Below are positions 7,075 through 9,801 of a stretch of 9,801 nucleotides of DNA, piece by piece. Position 1 is the stretch's first letter. Every line of letters starts with the position of its first letter. The DNA lies in assembly GCA_046262355.1 (NCBI GenBank), contig JBHEMX010000069.1, positions 1 to 9,801 on the forward strand, in the 5' to 3' direction. The DNA comes from DATADD01 sp046262355. GTDB taxonomy: Bacteria; Actinomycetota; CADDZG01; WHSQ01. The translations under genes and the position numbers were made by a program. Below the pieces are notes generated by a model. It saw nothing but the letters and a program-made list of their open reading frames with translations, searched no databases and was not told the origin of the DNA.

Positions 7075-7931
7075 CGCTGCCGCCCTTTGACCTGCACCGG
7101 CCGCAGTCGCTGGAGGAGGCAACCGAGCTCGCCGACCGCTACGACGAGGACGCGGCCTTCTACTGCGGGGGCACGGAGCTCCTGCTGCTTCTCAAGCTCG
7201 GCTTCGCCTCCTTCGGGCATCTCATCGACCTGAAGGGTGTCGAGGAGCTTGCGGGAGTGCGGGCGGAGGACGGATGCCTCGTCGTGGGCGCAGCGGTCAC
7301 GCACCGGGAGCTCGAGCGCTCCGAGCTCGTCCGCGAACGGCTTCCGGCCCTGGCCGACATGGAGCGCAAGGTGGCGAACATCCGCGTGCGCGAGGTCGGC
7401 ACGCTCGGCGGCAATCTCTGTTTCTCGGATCCGCATTCCGACCCGGCCACGTTCCTCTTTGCGCTGGATGCGGAGGTCGAGTGCCGCCGCGGAGGAGAGG
7501 GCGCGCGGCGCGTCCCGATCACGGACTTCGTCGCGGGCCCGTATCAGACGGCGCTTCGCGAGGGCGAGGTACTGACCTCGGTGCGGATCCCCGTGCTTCC
7601 ACCGGGCGCCGCCGTGGCGCACGCCAAGTTCGCCTTCCACGAGCGGCCGACGGCCACGGTCGCGTGCCTCGCGCGCGTTGAGGACGGCGCGGTGGTCGAG
7701 GCGCGCGTGGCGGTGGGGTCGGTCGGCGCGCGGCCGGTGCGCTCCGCGGCGGCCGAGGGGCTGCTGAGAGAGCTGCCGTCGGGCGAGCTCGATCCCTCGG
7801 TGGTCGCGGAGGCAGGAAGGCGTGCCGCCGAGGATGCAGCGCCGGTCGATGACGCCACGGGCTCCGCCGAGTACAAGGCGCAGCTCGTACGCGTACTCGT
7901 CGAGCGGACCTTCCGGGATGCGATGGCATGA
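7071..7931 (+). CDS. FAD-binding medium subunit of xanthine/CO dehydrogenase family
   Basis: A 286-residue protein with the two-domain layout of CoxM/XdhB/CutM: FAD_binding_5 (about 1-170) then CO_deh_flav_C (about 180-283). The two FAD loops are visible as CGGTELLL (32-39) and TLGGNLCFSDPHSD (111-124). IRVREVGTLGG and the late ARVAVGSVGARPVR stretch are also typical. In the holoenzyme this subunit carries electrons from the 2Fe-2S subunit to FAD; the Mo-cofactor subunit does the hydroxylation. Neither partner gene is in the window, so it must pair with subunits coded elsewhere or just outside. I chose GTG 7071, which overlaps the aminotransferase stop by 4 bases (GTGA) and places VTLPPFDLHRP at the N-terminus where relatives start. 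The open frame upstream is only a shadow of the preceding genes. Confidence 0.88.
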   Translation: MTLPPFDLHRPQSLEEATELADRYDEDAAFYCGGTELLLLLKLGFASFGHLIDLKGVEELAGVRAEDGCLVVGAAVTHRELERSELVRERLPALADMERKVANIRVREVGTLGGNLCFSDPHSDPATFLFALDAEVECRRGGEGARRVPITDFVAGPYQTALREGEVLTSVRIPVLPPGAAVAHAKFAFHERPTATVACLARVEDGAVVEARVAVGSVGARPVRSAAAEGLLRELPSGELDPSVVAEAGRRAAEDAAPVDDATGSAEYKAQLVRVLVERTFRDAMA

Positions 7932-9046
7932 TCGACCGTCAAGACGTACTGACGTCGATCGCTCGGCAGACGAACGCCATCCAGGCGACTATTCGCTTCG
8001 TCCACGAGCACCCGGAGCTCGGCCACGAGGAGCACGAGTGTTCCCGCTATCTCTGCGACACCCTGGCGGCGGCCGGCCTGAAGGTGGAGCCGGGCGTGGG
8101 AGGAATGGAGACCGCCTTTCGCGCCACCCTGCGCGGGAAGCGCCCCGGGGCGGCGGTCGGTCTCGTCTGCCTCTACGATGCCGTCACCGCTGTGCGGCCG
8201 GACGGACGCGTCGAGCCCCTCCACTCCTGTGGACACGGCCCGATCGCCGGCGCCGTCGTCGGTGCTGCACTTGCACTCACCGAGCTGCGCGAGGTGCTTG
8301 CGGGCACCGTCGTCGTCGTGGGCTGTCCCTCGGACGAGATACATGCGCCGGGCTCGATCGCGCGCGGCGGCGGCAAGGCGCTCAGCGCGGAAGCCGGGCT
8401 CTGGGACGACATCAACGCGGCACTCTATGCGCACCCGGAGTTTATCGACACGGTCTCGCTCGAGTCGCGCTGGATGCAGCGGGCGACGGCCACGGTTTCG
8501 GGCTCGCGTTCGTTGGCCACCGCAGACCAGCCTCCGCTCAAGGCGGCGCTCGCTGCCCTCGAGTCCGCACGCGCATACGTGCCGGACGACCTCATGCTCG
8601 AACGCCTGGTGCTGGACGGAGACGTGGAAGAGGGAACCGGGCTCGTGCTCCGTGCGACGTTTCTCGTCTTCGCCGATGCGGAGGACGACATCGAGCCGCG
8701 TATCGCAGCGCTTCGAGACGCGGTCCCGCAGGCACGCTGGGAGCTGGGCCGAGTCGTCGAGGCGGTGCGACCGGACGAGCACGTGACCGCGGCCGTGGCC
8801 GGCGCCTTCGACATCCTAGGCCGGGATTTCGTCTCGGACCCTCCCCCACTTCCCTTCGCAACGGACTTCGGCAACATTTCGCGCCGGTGCCCGGCTGCGC
8901 TGATCGGCGTGGGGCGCGAAGGGGGGTGGTCATTCCACACGGACGACGGTGCGGCGCAGTTCGCCTCTCCTGACGGTGAAGCGGCGGCGCTCACGATCGC
9001 CCAGGTGCTCGCGCTCGCGGCAGCCGACCTCACCGAGCCGCGCTAG
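7928..9046 (+). CDS. M20-family metal-dependent amidohydrolase (AbgB/M20D-like)
   Basis: A 372-residue predicted amide-bond hydrolase, probably cytoplasmic. FVHEHPELGHEEHECS (24-39) is the typical M20D opening. Predicted metal ligands are the cysteine and histidine of HSCGH (C101, H103), E137, the histidine of YAHP (H169) and the late histidine in WSFHTDDG (H337). YDA (83-85) corresponds to the 'yDAlp' segment, and FATDFGNISRRCP (310-322) matches the 'gsTDmGnvs' region. Family members cleave N-acyl amino acids, aminobenzoyl-glutamate or auxin conjugates. Two oddities: the usual Glu-Glu pair reads Asp-Glu (D136-E137), and the lid-domain 'H-A-A-x-P' histidine motif is not visible around residues 191-203. 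It is somewhat shorter than most AbgB-type proteins. It lacks the HxD-type pattern of allantoate amidohydrolases. ATG 7928 overlaps the previous stop (ATGA). Confidence 0.82.
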   Translation: MIDRQDVLTSIARQTNAIQATIRFVHEHPELGHEEHECSRYLCDTLAAAGLKVEPGVGGMETAFRATLRGKRPGAAVGLVCLYDAVTAVRPDGRVEPLHSCGHGPIAGAVVGAALALTELREVLAGTVVVVGCPSDEIHAPGSIARGGGKALSAEAGLWDDINAALYAHPEFIDTVSLESRWMQRATATVSGSRSLATADQPPLKAALAALESARAYVPDDLMLERLVLDGDVEEGTGLVLRATFLVFADAEDDIEPRIAALRDAVPQARWELGRVVEAVRPDEHVTAAVAGAFDILGRDFVSDPPPLPFATDFGNISRRCPAALIGVGREGGWSFHTDDGAAQFASPDGEAAALTIAQVLALAAADLTEPR

Positions 9047-9089
9047 CAGCGCTTGGTCCGAAGAAGGTGCACAGTTGAGTCATCTTTTT

Positions 9090-9476
9090 TCATGCCGCGA
9101 GAGCGGCGTCGGCGATCCTGGTGTCGAGCGCGCGCTCGTAGGCTCTCCAGGCTCGGCTGAGCGGTTCGCGGGCGGCGATCTCCTCGGGCAAGGTGGGGTC
9201 GAGCCCGGCGAGTGAGGGCGTGAGGACGCGCGCGTAGACCTTGGCGAAGAAGACGGCGAGGCGGCGGCCCCCGGGGGTGAGGGCGTAGCGCTGGCTGCCC
9301 TTGATCCGGATGAGGAAGCCGTTGCGGCAGAGGCGGCGCAGGTCGTAGGTCATCTGGCGGGGCGTGTAGCCCGGCCGCAAGGAGGCGACGCGGCTGCGCA
9401 GGCCGCGGTTGCTGACGCCCTCGAGCAGGTGGTTGAAGGCGGCGAGCGAGGCGAGGGCGCCTCCTTGGGCTACCGG
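9090..9476 (-). pseudogene. C-terminal remnant of a winged-helix-like actinobacterial protein
   Basis: On the minus strand a coherent reading frame ends at the TGA at 9092..9090. It contains VAQGGALASLAAFNHLLEG, then SNRGLRSRV, then YTPRQMTYDLRRLCRNGFL, then GSQRYALTPGGRRLAVFF, and ends RALDTRIADAALAA. I recognise this as the C-terminal part of a widespread actinobacterial protein usually several hundred residues long; the MTYDLRRL...G(L/F)I...RYxLT stretch looks like a winged helix. Only about 129 codons remain. The frame is open back to a stop at 9581..9579, but no ATG, GTG or TTG occurs before the TTG at 9380, which lies inside the conserved region. The large N-terminal part expected in relatives is absent. 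I therefore call it a truncated remnant. It is convergent with the M20 gene, 43 bases apart. Molecular role unknown. Confidence 0.6.
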
Positions 9477-9523
9477 GAACGGTTGCCGCCCTGAAAGGGC
9501 ATAACGTAGAAGGCGGAGGCGCC
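9456..9523. repeat. 9-bp inverted repeat bracketing the 5' end of the remnant gene
   Basis: GGCGCCTCC at 9456..9464 and GGAGGCGCC at 9515..9523 are perfect reverse complements separated by 50 bases. A small GCCCT-GAA-AGGGC hairpin lies between them at 9488..9500. The left arm falls almost exactly where recognisable homology of the minus-strand remnant stops. It may be a stem-loop, a recombination footprint, or chance in GC-rich DNA. Confidence 0.3.
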
Positions 9524-9568
9524 CGTGACCACCCCGACAAGTCGCCCTCCGGTGCTCGCGCCCCAGCC

Positions 9569-9636
9569 CGAGCGAGGCTCAGACCCGACCCGCCGAGCGC
9601 AGACGCCCCACCGCTCGGCGGTCTGAGGCTCGCTCG
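9569..9636. terminator. long imperfect hairpin, possible terminator of the CoxG-like gene
   Basis: The outer arms CGAGCGAGGCTCAGA (9569..9583) and TCTGAGGCTCGCTCG (9622..9636) pair with one mismatch. The inner arms CCGCCGAGCG (9590..9599) and CGCTCGGCGG (9612..9621) pair perfectly, leaving a 6-base bulge (9584..9589) and a 12-base loop. On the minus strand the structure begins immediately after the TAG of the CoxG-like gene at 9639..9637. There is no U-tract on either side, so intrinsic termination would be atypical; U-less hairpins are common after high-GC actinobacterial genes. It could also be a repeat or an element end. Confidence 0.5.
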
Positions 9637-9801
9637 CTAACGCTTGCCGCGGCGGAAGGCGCGGCGCCAGAGCGTGCCGAAGAGCAGGCGCAGCCCCCCG
9701 ACCGGCTTGACGCTGGCGGATGGTGCGGAGGGGCTTCCGTCTCGAGCAGCGAGGCGACGCAGGTCGCGAACTGCTTCGTCAGCTCCTCGGCGACGCTGCC
9801 G
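9637..9801 (-). pseudogene. CoxG/SRPBCC-like protein, C-terminus, apparently frameshifted (runs off right edge)
   Basis: From the right edge, the minus strand reads GSVAEELTKQFATCVASLLETEAPP in one frame (codons from 9800). This resembles the last helix of CoxG-type SRPBCC proteins associated with CO/xanthine dehydrogenase clusters. After a proline/histidine-rich linker, the expected tail VKPVGGLRLLFGTLWRRAFRRGKR and a TAG at 9639..9637 appear in a different frame; 9800 and 9639 differ by 161, which is not a multiple of three. The first frame would otherwise continue to the TGA at 9581..9579. The shift lies roughly at 9706..9740, in the linker. It could be a true disruption or a one- or two-base sequence error. 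CoxG-like identity rests on recognised C-terminal pattern only, since most of the protein is outside the window. Its presence fits the FAD subunit gene nearby. Confidence 0.42.

Noticed and set aside
5881..7122. 413-codon open frame on the minus strand opposite the aminotransferase
   Set aside because: Composition is typical of antisense read-through of GC-rich codons, and the plus strand carries an unambiguous aminotransferase.
7544..8782. 412-codon minus-strand frame across the FAD-subunit and M20 genes
   Set aside because: It crosses two real plus-strand genes and shows no domain pattern.
7928..9046. Allantoate amidohydrolase as the identity of the M20 gene
   Set aside because: The HSCGH and YAHP metal-site pattern is of the M20D (AbgB, IAA-conjugate hydrolase) kind, not the HxD-containing pattern of allantoate and N-carbamoyl hydrolases.
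9040..9090. Possible intrinsic terminator after the M20 gene (GCGCT-AGC-AGCGC at the stop codon, T6 at 9085..9090)
   Set aside because: The stem is only 5 bp, overlaps the stop codon, and lies over 30 bases from the T-run. The GCCGC-TCTC-GCGGC hairpin at 9094..9107 has its T-run on the wrong side for the plus strand and A's on the minus strand.
1..9801. CRISPR arrays, tRNA genes and rRNA genes
   Set aside because: No regularly spaced direct repeats, no tRNA-like cloverleaf with TTCGA-type arm, and no rRNA-like stretch was seen on reading through both strands.

Overview
The window is high-GC DNA, roughly two-thirds G+C by eye, dense with genes and strongly biased to G/C at third codon positions. 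The gene content and style suggest an actinomycetote, possibly a soil lineage near Thermoleophilia. That placement is inference: the window holds no rRNA or other marker gene.

Layout. At the left edge (1..136, minus) is the N-terminus of a GntR-type regulator. It is divergent from a run of eight plus-strand genes (238..9046) that looks like one operon. In order these are: a TIM-barrel amidohydrolase (PF04909 type), a BMP/PnrA-family secreted binding protein, a double-domain sugar/nucleoside-type ABC ATPase, two ABC permeases, a class V aminotransferase closest in my memory to pyridoxamine-pyruvate transaminase, an FAD-binding medium subunit of the xanthine/CO dehydrogenase family, and an M20 amidohydrolase. 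Four of the seven junctions are 4-base stop/start overlaps (ATGA or GTGA). A perfect 7+3+7 palindrome (164..180) lies between the divergent genes and is a good operator candidate. A 10-bp GNRA-capped hairpin separates the binding-protein gene from the ATPase gene.

Right end (9047..9801) is different. It carries two apparently broken genes on the minus strand. One is the C-terminal remnant of a winged-helix-like actinobacterial protein with no usable start. The other is the C-terminus of what looks like a CoxG/SRPBCC protein, split by a frameshift and running off the edge. A long imperfect hairpin (9569..9636) lies just downstream of the CoxG-like stop. This part reads as a decaying or rearranged boundary of the cluster.

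How the genes fit together. The BMP-type transporter family imports nucleosides and related compounds. The enzymes are two hydrolases, a PLP transaminase and part of a molybdenum hydroxylase. The simplest reading is uptake and catabolism of a nitrogen-containing heterocycle, induced through the GntR regulator. The M20 enzyme is not of the allantoate amidohydrolase sequence type and the transaminase resembles the vitamin B6 enzyme, so the textbook purine-to-ureidoglycine route is not clearly supported. The substrate is unresolved.
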